The notes under the pieces were generated by a model that searched no databases, was not told the origin of the DNA, and worked only from the letters and a program-made list of their open reading frames with translations. Made by a program: the position numbers and the translations under genes. Source: Sinorhizobium sojae CCBAU 05684 (GTDB taxonomy: Bacteria > Pseudomonadota > Alphaproteobacteria > Rhizobiales > Rhizobiaceae). Taken from it: a stretch of 64,000 nucleotides of DNA. Every line of letters begins with the position of its first letter. The first letter of the stretch is position 1. The stretch covers positions 1,426,001 to 1,490,000 of the forward strand of contig NZ_CP023067.1 in the NCBI RefSeq assembly GCF_002288525.1, written 5' to 3'. Below are positions 53,562-62,081 of the stretch, one piece after another.

Positions 53562-54371
53562 TCAGCTTTCGGCGCCAAGCGCCAGTTCGAGCTCCGGTTT
53601 GGTCAAATGCGGCCAGAACGCGAGATAGGCATCTGCGTCACCAGGTCGGCGGCCCCCGCCGAGTTCCGGCGCCACCTCGGTCACGGCCTTCAGCAGGATA
53701 TCGAACGGACGCCAGCCGATGATTAGCGTGCCCGCGGTCCGCGGTCGCCTAATGACGAGCGCGGGAAAGCGCCCGATCTGACGAAAGCGCGCGTTCTTGA
53801 CGTCGTCCATGAAGTTCGTTCTAGCGTCGTCGCCGTCCATGTCGTGGCGCAGACGCTGCGGATCAACCACATCAGGACGCGCCGCGGCGCAGGCGTCGAT
53901 GATTTCGTTCAACACGGCTTCCCGGGTGATGTTGCGCCGCTCTGTCATTACGGCCTCGCGCAAGCGCCGCAGGATCAGTTCGGCGGCCATGGGCGACTGG
54001 AACTCTGCCGCCTTGACCATGAGGCATGCCGGCCACGAAGACGACGGTTGATCCTCGGTCCAGATGCCGGCGTCCAGTGGCATGCCGGACATCTGGTGCG
54101 CCTGCAGCCAGAGCGGTCCCATCTGGGCGGGCCTGTGGATGGAGTTTATCGGATCCTGGTAATCGTCCCAGCATCTCAGCATGCCGGCCATGCGATAGCG
54201 CCAGGCCAACTGCCCCGCAAAGGCGTAGCGCAGGAGGCGCCATTGCGGCTCGAACGCCCAGGACCAGCAGCATAGCGGATCCGTATAGTAAACGATTTCG
54301 ACGGCGGCTTCTGCCGCCGTCTCATCGTGTCGTGCCGCGCTGGATGCAGACCCGACAACGCGATCAGTCAC
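53562..54371 (-). CDS. DsbA-fold protein (Thioredoxin_5 type)
   Basis: A 269-residue protein of the YjbH/FrnE-like DsbA superfamily. The active-site region reads TDPLCCWSWAFEP, so the usual CxxC is CCWS, as known for this branch. No signal peptide. The GTG at 54371 overlaps the catalase stop as GTGA, which ties it to manganese catalase. A role in redox stress or as a protease adaptor (like YjbH) is possible. Confidence 0.85.
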   Translation of the reverse strand: MTDRVVGSASSAARHDETAAEAAVEIVYYTDPLCCWSWAFEPQWRLLRYAFAGQLAWRYRMAGMLRCWDDYQDPINSIHRPAQMGPLWLQAHQMSGMPLDAGIWTEDQPSSSWPACLMVKAAEFQSPMAAELILRRLREAVMTERRNITREAVLNEIIDACAAARPDVVDPQRLRHDMDGDDARTNFMDDVKNARFRQIGRFPALVIRRPRTAGTLIIGWRPFDILLKAVTEVAPELGGGRRPGDADAYLAFWPHLTKPELELALGAES

Positions 54372-55330
54372 TTGCTTCGGGGGCTTGCGAGCTCGGTCTG
54401 CGGATAGGACGACCACTGGTTTTCCCCCTTCGGCAGCCTGGACCTGATCTCTTCGCTGCGTTGCTTGCTCATTTCCTTGTCCATTCGCGCGACTTCCTTT
54501 GCGGAGCGGCTGGTGCCCTCGGGCTGGTGGTTGACCTCGCCCTGGGTGTCGACAACGTGCTTGATGGGATCCTCGATATATTCCCAGTGCTCCCCGTCGC
54601 CCCATGGTCCCTGGCCCTCGTTCCATGGCCCGCGGGCATCAATCCCGTTCGACATGTTGAAATATTCATGAGTGAAGCGAGGGTCGCCCTGAAGGACACC
54701 GGGCGGGAAGTTCGGCTGTATGGTTTCGAGTGCCGCCGAGAACATCTGGAAATGCGCGATCTCCCGCGTCATCAGGAAACGGAGCGTATTCTTGACGTGG
54801 GGGTCATCGGTGAATTGCAGCAGATATTCATAAACGATCTTCGCGCGGCTTTCGGCGGCGATATCCGAGCGCAGGTCGACTGTGAGATCGCCGTTGGCGT
54901 TTACATAGGCGCCGGTCCAAGGAACGCCCTGGCTGTTGGTCAGCGTGGGGCCGCCGCCCGACAGGGCGAGAAATTGCGGGTTCGCAAGCGCCTCGTGAAT
55001 GAAGCTTTCCTTGGACGGCTTCCCGTTGAGTTTCGTGATTGGGTTGGCTTCGGCGGCATTCTTGAGTTCACCGTTAACGCCATCGAGCAGCATCGTGATC
55101 GTCGCTCCCACGATCTCCAGATGGCTGAATTCCTCTGTGGCGATGTCCATGAGCAAGTCATATTTTTCGGGATAGGGCTGTCTGGCGGCGAAAGCCTGGA
55201 CGAAATACTGCATGGCAGCCTTTAGCTCACCATTGCCGCCACCGAACTGCTCCAGAAGAAGCGCGGCAAAGCGCGGATCCGGTTTGGACACGCGTGCGTC
55301 GAACTGAAGTTCCTTCACATGATGAAACAT
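54368..55330 (-). CDS. Manganese catalase
   Basis: A 320-residue non-haem catalase. The di-manganese ligands are visible: E36 region (GGNGELKAAMQYF), EEFSHLE near 68 and REIAHFQMF near 190, plus an ESRAKIVYEYL Glu. C-terminal GPWNEGQGPWGDGEHWEY is typical of soil-bacterial forms. An EcfG-type promoter 80-107 bp upstream predicts general stress control. It is coupled to the DsbA-fold gene. Confidence 0.94.
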   Translation of the reverse strand: MFHHVKELQFDARVSKPDPRFAALLLEQFGGGNGELKAAMQYFVQAFAARQPYPEKYDLLMDIATEEFSHLEIVGATITMLLDGVNGELKNAAEANPITKLNGKPSKESFIHEALANPQFLALSGGGPTLTNSQGVPWTGAYVNANGDLTVDLRSDIAAESRAKIVYEYLLQFTDDPHVKNTLRFLMTREIAHFQMFSAALETIQPNFPPGVLQGDPRFTHEYFNMSNGIDARGPWNEGQGPWGDGEHWEYIEDPIKHVVDTQGEVNHQPEGTSRSAKEVARMDKEMSKQRSEEIRSRLPKGENQWSSYPQTELASPRSK

Positions 55331-55742
55331 GGTGCGGTCCTCGGGATTGGTGCGTTTCCGTCTCGCCCTACAGCAAACCTGCGGATCGGCGGCGGGCTAA
55401 AAACGCTGTCCGAACCTGCCGCCGTTGGCTTTGTTCCAAGGATTTTGCCTGATGCCGTGCTTTGCCGAACGGACGGGGGCAGCGCGTGCTTGCAGCGGGA
55501 CTGGAAGGGAAGAATCCGGATACTCAGCTTCTCCGGCAGGGCCCTAGGCTCGGCTCAGGCCTCGGTCGTGAATTTCGCCTCGGGAATTGAGGCATTGCTC
55601 TGAACTGTCCTTTCCCGGCCGCCATTGGATCGGCGGCGAGAAAACGCATCGCGACCAAACGTCCCCGTGCGACGCGCTGTAGGTCCTTGTTTTTATGCAC
55701 GTCGTTGCCCCAAAACCGCTGCGCACTTTTGGGCAACCCGAG
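55331..55742. other. Intergenic region between the catalase and an SDR gene
   Basis: 412 bp, no supported gene. The right of the catalase start holds the stress promoter at 55413-55437; the rest shows no strong repeat. Confidence 0.4.
55413..55437 (-). promoter_or_regulatory. EcfG/RpoE2-type promoter of manganese catalase
   Basis: On the minus strand GGAAC (55437-55433) and GTT (55415-55413) are separated by exactly 17 bases. It lies 83 bp before the catalase start. Same architecture as the promoter at 6312-6336. Confidence 0.7.
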
Positions 55743-56495
55743 CTAATGCGCCGTGTAGGCCCCGTCCACGAGATGATAGCTTCCCGTGATGAAGGAGGCC
55801 TCGTCGGAGAGGAGGAAGCAAACGAGGGCCGCCACTTCCTCCGGTGTTCCGCGCCTCCCCATCGGCTGAAGGGCCTCCATGCGTCGCGTCTTCGCCAGTT
55901 CCGAATATTCCGACAGAAGCGGGGTTTCGATCCAGCCGGGACCGACGGCATTGATGCGGATGCCCAGTCTTGCATATTCGATTGCAGCCGCCTTGGTCAG
56001 GCCGACGACGCCGTGCTTGGCCGCGGTGTAAGCCGAAGCCGTCGGCAAAGCGACTGACCCGAGAATGGAGGCCATGTTGACGATGGCGCCTTCCCGTTGC
56101 GCCAGCATGGCCGCGATCTCGTGCTTCATGCAGTAGAAGGTGCCGTTCAGATTCACGTTCATCACCCGGTGCCATTCGTCGAGCGGGTAGTTCGCCGTCG
56201 GCCACCGCTGAGCTTCGGTGCCTGCATTATTCACCGCCAGGTGCAGGCCGCCGAGCGACATCACGAATTCGATCAGCCGCTCAACTGCAACTGCGTCTGT
56301 GACATCGACGGCGAAGTCGCGCGCCCTGCCTCCGCCCGAGTTGATTTCGGCCGCGACGCTCTTGGCCGCATCGGCATTGATGTCGGCGATGACGACCTCG
56401 GCCCCCTCGCCAGCAAGCTGCCGTGAAACGGCAGCACCTATCCCGGAGCCCGCGCCGGTCACGAGCGCCACTTTCCCCCCGAAGCGTTGTTTCAT
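55743..56495 (-). CDS. SDR family oxidoreductase (glucose dehydrogenase-like)
   Basis: A 250-residue classical SDR. TGAGSGIG near residue 14, an acidic DINADAA after strand 2 (NAD preference), NNAG near 90, Ser in MASILGSVA and YTAAKHG as the catalytic Tyr/Lys. C-terminal GSYHLVDGAYTAH. Alone on the minus strand; substrate unknown. Confidence 0.9.
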   Translation of the reverse strand: MKQRFGGKVALVTGAGSGIGAAVSRQLAGEGAEVVIADINADAAKSVAAEINSGGGRARDFAVDVTDAVAVERLIEFVMSLGGLHLAVNNAGTEAQRWPTANYPLDEWHRVMNVNLNGTFYCMKHEIAAMLAQREGAIVNMASILGSVALPTASAYTAAKHGVVGLTKAAAIEYARLGIRINAVGPGWIETPLLSEYSELAKTRRMEALQPMGRRGTPEEVAALVCFLLSDEASFITGSYHLVDGAYTAH

Positions 56496-56919
56496 CGTGC
56501 CTCCTTGTTCTTCTGCTCCCTATTGCGCGTCTCCTCAAATCGACGTCGACTTGAGGAGTTAGGACGCGCGGCGCTGTAGTCGACCAGACGTGAAGGGTCT
56601 GCGCAATGCATTTCGCCAGGCGACGGTGATGCTATTTGCTCCTGACAAATGAAATGCGAAATCGTCGTCGCCTCCAATCGCACGTGGCCGGCACCTTGTC
56701 GGACCTTCCCCCTGCTCGTCTGAGTGCGGTTCCGCCTGATCGCCTTTGGCCGAAAGCCACGACAAAGGCTTAAGATCACTATGGAATACAGCCTTTGCCT
56801 ATTTTTGATCGGCGGGTTCTGCCAGATTTGGACCCGTGCTGGATGCAAGGCTTGGCTGACACCCGCAGCGGTGTTAAACACGGATAGTAACCGAGTCTCA
56901 ATCCGCGCAGCAGGTGAAA
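56496..56919. other. Intergenic region with a palindrome
   Basis: 424 bp without supported gene. At 56531-56558 CTCCTCAAATCGACGTCGAC continues into a near-perfect 28-base palindrome with one mismatch. It is flanked by ACGCGCGGCGCTGTAG, which is RIME-head sequence. It is therefore another mosaic of the dispersed palindromes. Confidence 0.5.
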
Positions 56920-57504
56920 ATGGGGAAAGACCACTTTACACGCCGGATGCTCATGCTGGGCGGTTTGGCTTTGCTGGCATCCGGATGCAGTTCGACCGGG
57001 CGTCCGAGGGGAAGCGCCATTGCTGCCAGGTCGCGTATCGATCCCCGCTACCGTCGGCAAGAGGTAGCTTACCCGGGACCTGAGGATCCGGGAACGATCG
57101 TCGTCGATACCGAGCAGCGCTATCTCTATTACGTGCAGGGCGGTGGATCGGCGATTCGCTACGGCATTGGCGTCGGCGAAGAAGGCCGGACCATCAAGGG
57201 TCGGGCGAGAATCGGCCGAAAGGCGGAGTGGCCGTCCTGGACTCCAACCGAAAATATGATGCGTCGGAAGCCCCACCTCAGGCAATATGCCGGCGGCGTG
57301 TCGGGCGGGCTCCACAATCCGCTCGGAGCGGCTGCGCTCTACCTCTATCGGGGTGGGAAGGACACGATGTTCCGCCTGCATGGTACGAACGAACCATGGA
57401 CCATCGGTCAAGCCGTATCGAGCGGCTGCATCCGCTTGACGAACGAAGATATCGTCGATCTGTACAGCCGCGCCTCGGTGGGTACGGCGGTGATGATCGT
57501 CTGA
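56920..57504 (+). CDS. L,D-transpeptidase (YkuD) lipoprotein
   Basis: A 194-residue protein. N-terminal TRRMLMLGGLALLASGC combines a twin-Arg-like start with a lipobox LASGC. The YkuD domain follows (about 60-194), with FRLHGTNEPWTIG and the catalytic SSGCIRL. It forms 3-3 cross-links in peptidoglycan or attaches proteins to it, abundant in Rhizobiales. ATG at 56920 with CAGG upstream; a GTG two codons earlier is possible. Confidence 0.9.
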   Translation: MGKDHFTRRMLMLGGLALLASGCSSTGRPRGSAIAARSRIDPRYRRQEVAYPGPEDPGTIVVDTEQRYLYYVQGGGSAIRYGIGVGEEGRTIKGRARIGRKAEWPSWTPTENMMRRKPHLRQYAGGVSGGLHNPLGAAALYLYRGGKDTMFRLHGTNEPWTIGQAVSSGCIRLTNEDIVDLYSRASVGTAVMIV

Positions 57505-57693
57505 TGGTGTTTTTGCGCGTATTTGGTATAAATAGCTTGAGCCATGTGTGTGAGGTTCCGTTGAACAGTTCCAAACCGACAAAGCTGATGCCAACTGTGT
57601 CTTTCATGCACTAGGCCACGGCGAGAATCGCCACTATTACTTGGAGTGTTGCCTTCGATAAACCGTTCCCACTAATGAGGAAAGGACTACTTG

Positions 57694-57834
57694 ATGAGCA
57701 GAATTCTAGTGTTGACGATTACGTTGCTTTCTGTCGTCGGGCTGAGCGCCTGCGGCACGATCGGCAAAGGTAAAGGCAAGGCACCGCCGCCCGTAGCGGC
57801 CGCGCCTATAGAGCCCGCACCGATATACAAATAA
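57694..57834 (+). CDS. Very small lipoprotein
   Basis: A 46-residue frame: MSRILVLTITLLSVVGLSAC signal with lipobox LSAC, then GTIGKGKGKAPPPVAAAP and a Pro-rich end IYK. AAGGA precedes the ATG by 8 bp and a perfect terminator follows 12 bp after the stop. It is likely an abundant small outer-membrane lipoprotein. No family name. Confidence 0.75.
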   Translation: MSRILVLTITLLSVVGLSACGTIGKGKGKAPPPVAAAPIEPAPIYK

Positions 57835-57846
57835 TTACTGAAATTG

Positions 57847-57884
57847 TGCTGCGGGGAGAAGCTGAGGAGCCCCTCCCCGCAGCA
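57847..57884 (+). terminator. Strong terminator after the small lipoprotein
   Basis: TGCTGCGGGGAG pairs perfectly with CTCCCCGCAGCA (12 bp) around a 14-base loop, followed by CTCTTCT. Confidence 0.85.
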
Positions 57885-57991
57885 CTCTTCTAGGGCTGGA
57901 TCAGCGCGGCTGCCAGTCAAAGACACTGTAGATGACGGGTCGGCCCGAATCCTGGCCCGAGCATAGCCCGGGGACAAAGCGTAGAGACGTG

Positions 57992-58582
57992 ATGATACGT
58001 GTAGGAACCCGTACACTGGCAATTGTACTGCTCGCACTCGCTGCGACGGCGTGCCAGACGCAGGACAAGAAAGCCCAACCGAGCTACGTATCGAGCAGCC
58101 CAAATATCGATGGTCCCGCCAAGCTGGCCTCGGAAGTGAGAGAGCAGGGATATTTCATTGAATTCCGCTCGCGCTATGCGCTGAGCTATGGACACTCTTA
58201 TGTCGTTTTCGGCCGTATCGACAAGAACGGATCCATGATCAATCCTGAGGTTGCAGGTCTCGCTCCCGCGACCAATGATACGGCGCCCTATGTCATTGGC
58301 CATTTTCTCCCCGTGCCAGCGGAGACAGGGTGGAGCGATGGTGATCTCGAAGAAGGATACAGGTCGGCGAGCTGGCGCATCATGCTGACGGAGGCAGAAT
58401 ACAACAAGGTTGTCGCCGATATCCGCAAGCTGAAGGCCAAGGCTCGTTTCTGGCATGCCTCACTCTACAACTGTAACGCGTTTGTTGCAGAAATCGCCCG
58501 CTCCATGGGATATCAGGCGCCAAATATCTGGCTCAGACCGCAAGAATTCATTACAAAGCTCCGCCAGATGAATGGCGGCTGA
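57992..58582 (+). CDS. Lipoprotein with permuted papain-like motif
   Basis: A 196-residue lipoprotein (TLAIVLLALAATAC lipobox). It has ALSYGHSYVVFGRID (His near residue 65) followed, over 90 residues later, by FWHASLYNCNAFVAEIARSM (Cys near 169). The order His before Cys and the NCxxF pattern recall permuted NlpC/P60-like cysteine peptidases or acyltransferases. This is a motif-level guess. ATG at 57992 is chosen for the signal; an ATG 20 codons up is in frame. Confidence 0.7.
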   Translation: MIRVGTRTLAIVLLALAATACQTQDKKAQPSYVSSSPNIDGPAKLASEVREQGYFIEFRSRYALSYGHSYVVFGRIDKNGSMINPEVAGLAPATNDTAPYVIGHFLPVPAETGWSDGDLEEGYRSASWRIMLTEAEYNKVVADIRKLKAKARFWHASLYNCNAFVAEIARSMGYQAPNIWLRPQEFITKLRQMNGG

Positions 58583-58653
58583 CGCGATCTGGTTGCGGCT
58601 TCCCGCTTTGCTGGCGGTCGTATCGCGGGAAAGCCTTGGCGGGGAGTGAAAAA

Positions 58654-59241
58654 ATGTCGATAGCTGCCGTCGGAAAGACGTTATGGGTGCTGGGCATCCT
58701 GGCCTGGTATTTCATTCGCAGGCCCCATGAGCGCCGCGCCAGGCGAGTGCAGGTTGTCACCCACCGCCGGTCTCCCTCGGAAAGGATCGGGCTTGCTGCG
58801 GCCCTGCTCGGCTTGGCAATCGTACCGGGCTTCTACGTTGCGACTGGCATTCCCGAATCGGCCGATTATGCGGCGCGACCCTGGGCCGTGGCGATCGGCA
58901 TCGTCGCCTTCGTCGCCGCCATGTGGGTGTTTCGCAGAACGCACAAGGCTCTCGGCCGCAACTGGTCCATTACGCTTGAAATTCGGGACCGGCACGAACT
59001 GGTGAGCAGCGGCCCCTATGCTTTCGTCCGTCACCCGATGTACACCTCCTTTCTGCTGATGGGCATCGGCCAGGCTTTCCTGCTGCCGAACTGGCTCGGC
59101 GGACTCGCCGGCCTGGTCGGCTTCGCCGTTCTGTTTTTTCTGAGGGTGGATGAAGAAGAGCGGATGATGCTGGAAACCTTCGGGCCGCAATATCGCGCCT
59201 ATATGGAAAAGACCAAGCGGATCATTCCTTACATATATTAG
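58654..59241 (+). CDS. Isoprenylcysteine carboxyl methyltransferase-like membrane protein
   Basis: A 195-residue protein with about five hydrophobic helices. SSGPYAFVRHPMYTSFLL and the EEERMMLETFG ... YRAYMEKTKRIIP ending are the conserved parts of the ICMT/PEMT methyltransferase superfamily. Bacterial members methylate unknown lipids or small thiols. ATG at 58654 follows GGGGAG. First of three closely spaced genes. Confidence 0.85.
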   Translation: MSIAAVGKTLWVLGILAWYFIRRPHERRARRVQVVTHRRSPSERIGLAAALLGLAIVPGFYVATGIPESADYAARPWAVAIGIVAFVAAMWVFRRTHKALGRNWSITLEIRDRHELVSSGPYAFVRHPMYTSFLLMGIGQAFLLPNWLGGLAGLVGFAVLFFLRVDEEERMMLETFGPQYRAYMEKTKRIIPYIY

Positions 59242-59251
59242 AGGTTGTACG

Positions 59252-60034
59252 ATGCGAGGCCGCGCTCTCAAGCTCTCGGGGCCACGCCGCCTCGTAGGCG
59301 ACCTGATGAGATTTTCGATCGGGGTTCCAAGGGTCAGCGTTCAGAGGCAGATGAATCTCGCGCCCCTTCAGCAAGCGAGGAACTCGGTCACGAGCAGGCC
59401 CTCATGGATGGCGCTGTTTTTGAAGGGGTATGCGCTGCTTGCGATGGAGACGCCGGAATTGCGGCGCGCCTACGTGAAGCTGCCGAGGCCGCAGCTCTAT
59501 GAATATCCGGGAAGTATCGCCTCCGTTGCGCATGAGCGCGAGTACGAAGGTGAGCGGGTCGTCCTCTTGAGTCTCATCAAGAATCCCGAGCGTCGAACGA
59601 TCCGGGAGCTTGGCGCATTGCTGGAGGCGGCACGGACGCGTCCCGTTCTCGAAATCAAGGAGTTCCGGCGCGCCTTGAAGATCGCCCGCGCGCCCGCGCC
59701 GATCCGATGGCTGCTCATGTGGCTCGGGCTCAACCTCGGGCGCCAGCGGGCGCGCCATTTCGGCACATTTCAATTGTCCGTCTATTCCGGTCTCGGCGCC
59801 GAATCGCTCAACCCCCTGACGCCTCTGACGACGCTTTTCAACTATGGCCCGATCACTGAGCAGGGCCTGGTGACGGTGCGGATACACTACGATCACAGGG
59901 TCATGGATGGCGCCAATGTCGCACGAGCGCTGGCGCGGTTAGAGGAAATCCTGAATGGCGAAGTCGCGTTCGAACTGGCAAGCCTCGCCGAACGAGAGAC
60001 CGTGGACAGGGAGATTCGGGGCGCTTCGCGATGA
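59252..60034 (+). CDS. 2-oxoacid dehydrogenase acyltransferase-fold protein
   Basis: A 260-residue protein. The C-terminal VRIHYDHRVMDGANVARAL corresponds to the HxxxDG catalytic motif of E2 acyltransferases (His and Asp retained). There is no lipoyl or subunit-binding domain, so it is not a standard E2. The acyl acceptor is unknown. It overlaps the next SDR by ATGA and follows the ICMT-like gene by 10 bp. Confidence 0.8.
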   Translation: MRGRALKLSGPRRLVGDLMRFSIGVPRVSVQRQMNLAPLQQARNSVTSRPSWMALFLKGYALLAMETPELRRAYVKLPRPQLYEYPGSIASVAHEREYEGERVVLLSLIKNPERRTIRELGALLEAARTRPVLEIKEFRRALKIARAPAPIRWLLMWLGLNLGRQRARHFGTFQLSVYSGLGAESLNPLTPLTTLFNYGPITEQGLVTVRIHYDHRVMDGANVARALARLEEILNGEVAFELASLAERETVDREIRGASR

Positions 60035-60840
60035 GTGACGAGCCAAGCTTGCGGCCGGCCGTCGTCGTGGTGGGCGCTTCACGCGGCATCGGAAAGGCGA
60101 TCGCCGGGGTGGCCGCGCGCGATGGCGCAACAGTCGTTCTGGTGGCGCGATCCGAGGAGCACCTTGCGGCGGTCGCTGCCGAACTCCAGAAGGGGGACCG
60201 GGAAGCTTTCGTTTTTGCGCTGGATCTCATGGAGGAGGATGCCAGCCGCCGCCTCGAAGCATTCCTGTCCGAGAACTCCCTGTTCTGCGACGTCCTTGTC
60301 AATAGCGCGGGCTACGGTCTGCGCGGCAGTGCTGCAGTCCTGCCCGCCGATGATCAACTCGGCATCGTCGATCTCAACATTCGCGCCCTTGCGGCTCTCA
60401 CTCTCTGCTTCTTGCCGGACATGGTGGCGCGCGGCCGCGGCGGCGTCATCAACCTCGGATCGGTCGCGAGCTTCACCCCCGGCCCGTTCATGGCTCTTTA
60501 TTACGCCAGCAAGGGCTTCGTTCGCTCCTTTTCGGAGGCGCTTTACGAGGAGCTTCACCGCACCGGCGTCACGGTCACCTGCGTGGCGCCGGGGCCCGTG
60601 GCGACCGAGTTCCTGCAGCGGTCCGGCGCCAACAGGGCGGCGCTCTTCAAGGTTCTGCCCAAGCTCGATTCGGACTACGTGGCCGAATGTGCGTGGCGTG
60701 GCTTCAAAGCGCGCCGCCGCCTCGTCGTTCCCGGCCTCTCGTCCAAGCTCGCTGTCCTCATCACGAGATTGCTTCCGTCGGCATTAGTGCTGCCGCTCGT
60801 CGGCCGCCTGCAGCGCCGCAGCAAGGATATCTGCCCCTGA
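60031..60840 (+). CDS. SDR family oxidoreductase
   Basis: A 269-residue SDR of the DltE/YqjQ-like branch. GASRGIGKA near residue 15, NSAGYG near 93, Ser in LGSVASF, YYASKGFVRSF as Tyr/Lys. A hydrophobic C-terminus (LAVLITRLLPSALVLPLVG) suggests membrane binding. Last gene of the ICMT - acyltransferase - SDR operon, which hints at a lipid-modifying pathway. Confidence 0.9.
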   Translation: MSDEPSLRPAVVVVGASRGIGKAIAGVAARDGATVVLVARSEEHLAAVAAELQKGDREAFVFALDLMEEDASRRLEAFLSENSLFCDVLVNSAGYGLRGSAAVLPADDQLGIVDLNIRALAALTLCFLPDMVARGRGGVINLGSVASFTPGPFMALYYASKGFVRSFSEALYEELHRTGVTVTCVAPGPVATEFLQRSGANRAALFKVLPKLDSDYVAECAWRGFKARRRLVVPGLSSKLAVLITRLLPSALVLPLVGRLQRRSKDICP

Positions 60841-60950
60841 GATTCCGCCAAGACCTACTGGCGGGCCGCACAACGGCCCAGCGCCGGTGACAATCCCGTG
60901 CGGTTGAACCGCTGCAGCCGCGGAGAGTGTCCTGACGGTCGCGGCGCCGT

Positions 60951-62081
60951 TTACACCGGCGGCAGGTCGCCGCGCCGCCAGCCCTCCTGGGTCTCTGCCA
61001 TGAAGTCGGCATAGCGCCCCTCCTCGATAGCCTGGCGGCTGCCGGTCATGAGTTCCTGGTAATAGGCAAGGTTGTTCCAGCTGAGCAGCATGCCGCCGAG
61101 CGATTCGTTCGAGCGGATCAGATGATGCAGGTAAGCGCGGGAATAGTCGCGCGCCGCCGGGCAGGAGGACTGTTCGTCGAGCGGGCGTGTGTCTTCGGCA
61201 TGGCGTGCATTGCGCAGGTTGATGCGGCCGTAGCGCGTGAAGGCCAGCCCGTGGCGACCGGAGCGCGTCGGCATGACGCAGTCGAACATGTCGATGCCGT
61301 GCGCGACCGACTTCAGGATGTCGTCCGGGGTGCCGACGCCCATCAGATAGCGCGGCTTCGCCTCTGGCAGGACCGGGCAGGTGACGTCCAGCATGTCGAG
61401 CATGACTTCCTGCGGTTCGCCGACAGCGAGACCGCCGACGGCGTAGCCTTTGAGGTCGAGATCCTTCAGTGCCAGAGCCGAGCGCTCGCGCAATTTCGGA
61501 TTATCGCCGCCCTGCACGATGCCGAACATGGCCTTGCCCGGCTGTTCACCGAAGGCGACCTTGCAGCGTTCGGCCCAGCGCAGCGACATTTCCATGGCGC
61601 GCTCGATCTCGTCGGGTTCGGCCGGCAGTGCCACGCATTCGTCGAGTTGCATCTGAATGTCGCTGTCGAGCAGCCCCTGGATCTCGATCGAGCGCTCGGG
61701 CGACATGTGATAGAGCGCGCCGTCGACATGGCTCTTGAAGGTGACGCCTTGTTCGTTGAGCTTGCGCAGGCTGGAGAGCGACATGACCTGGAAGCCGCCG
61801 CTGTCGGTCAGGATCGGCCGCTCCCAGCGGATGAATTTATGCAAGCCGCCGAGACGCGCGACGCGTTCGGCGCCGGGGCGCAGCATCAGGTGATAGGTAT
61901 TGCCGAGGATGATGTCGGCGCCAAGGTCACGTACCTGATCGAGATACATCGCCTTGACCGTTCCGACCGTACCGACCGGCATGAAGGCCGGCGTGCGGAT
62001 CGTGCCCCGCGGCGTCAGAACCTCGCCGCGCCGGGCCTTGCCGTCGGTGGCGAGCAGCTTGAATTGAAACGTTTCGGTCAT
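60951..62081 (-). CDS. tgt: tRNA-guanine transglycosylase with incomplete zinc site
   Basis: A 376-residue enzyme inserting queuine precursor preQ1 into t[16 protein letters not shown] carries the first catalytic Asp; [12 protein letters not shown] the second region. The zinc loop, usually C-x-C-x2-C, reads [11 protein letters not shown] here: only the middle Cys remains, though the following His (LHHL) is kept. It starts directly after the queA stop (no gap) and so belongs to the queA-tgt operon. Confidence 0.95.
   Translation of the reverse strand: MTETFQFKLLATDGKARRGEVLTPRGTIRTPAFMPVGTVGTVKAMYLDQVRDLGADIILGNTYHLMLRPGAERVARLGGLHKFIRWERPILTDSGGFQVMSLSSLRKLNEQGVTFKSHVDGALYHMSPERSIEIQGLLDSDIQMQLDECVALPAEPDEIERAMEMSLRWAERCKVAFGEQPGKAMFGIVQGGDNPKLRERSALALKDLDLKGYAVGGLAVGEPQEVMLDMLDVTCPVLPEAKPRYLMGVGTPDDILKSVAHGIDMFDCVMPTRSGRHGLAFTRYGRINLRNARHAEDTRPLDEQSSCPAARDYSRAYLHHLIRSNESLGGMLLSWNNLAYYQELMTGSRQAIEEGRYADFMAETQEGWRRGDLPPV

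Noticed and set aside
32600-60950. Second dif-like copy that would make the accessory stretch a Xer-integrated element
   Set aside because: No second CATAA-N6-TTATG with matching arms was found on either strand by eye between the IS pile and tgt.
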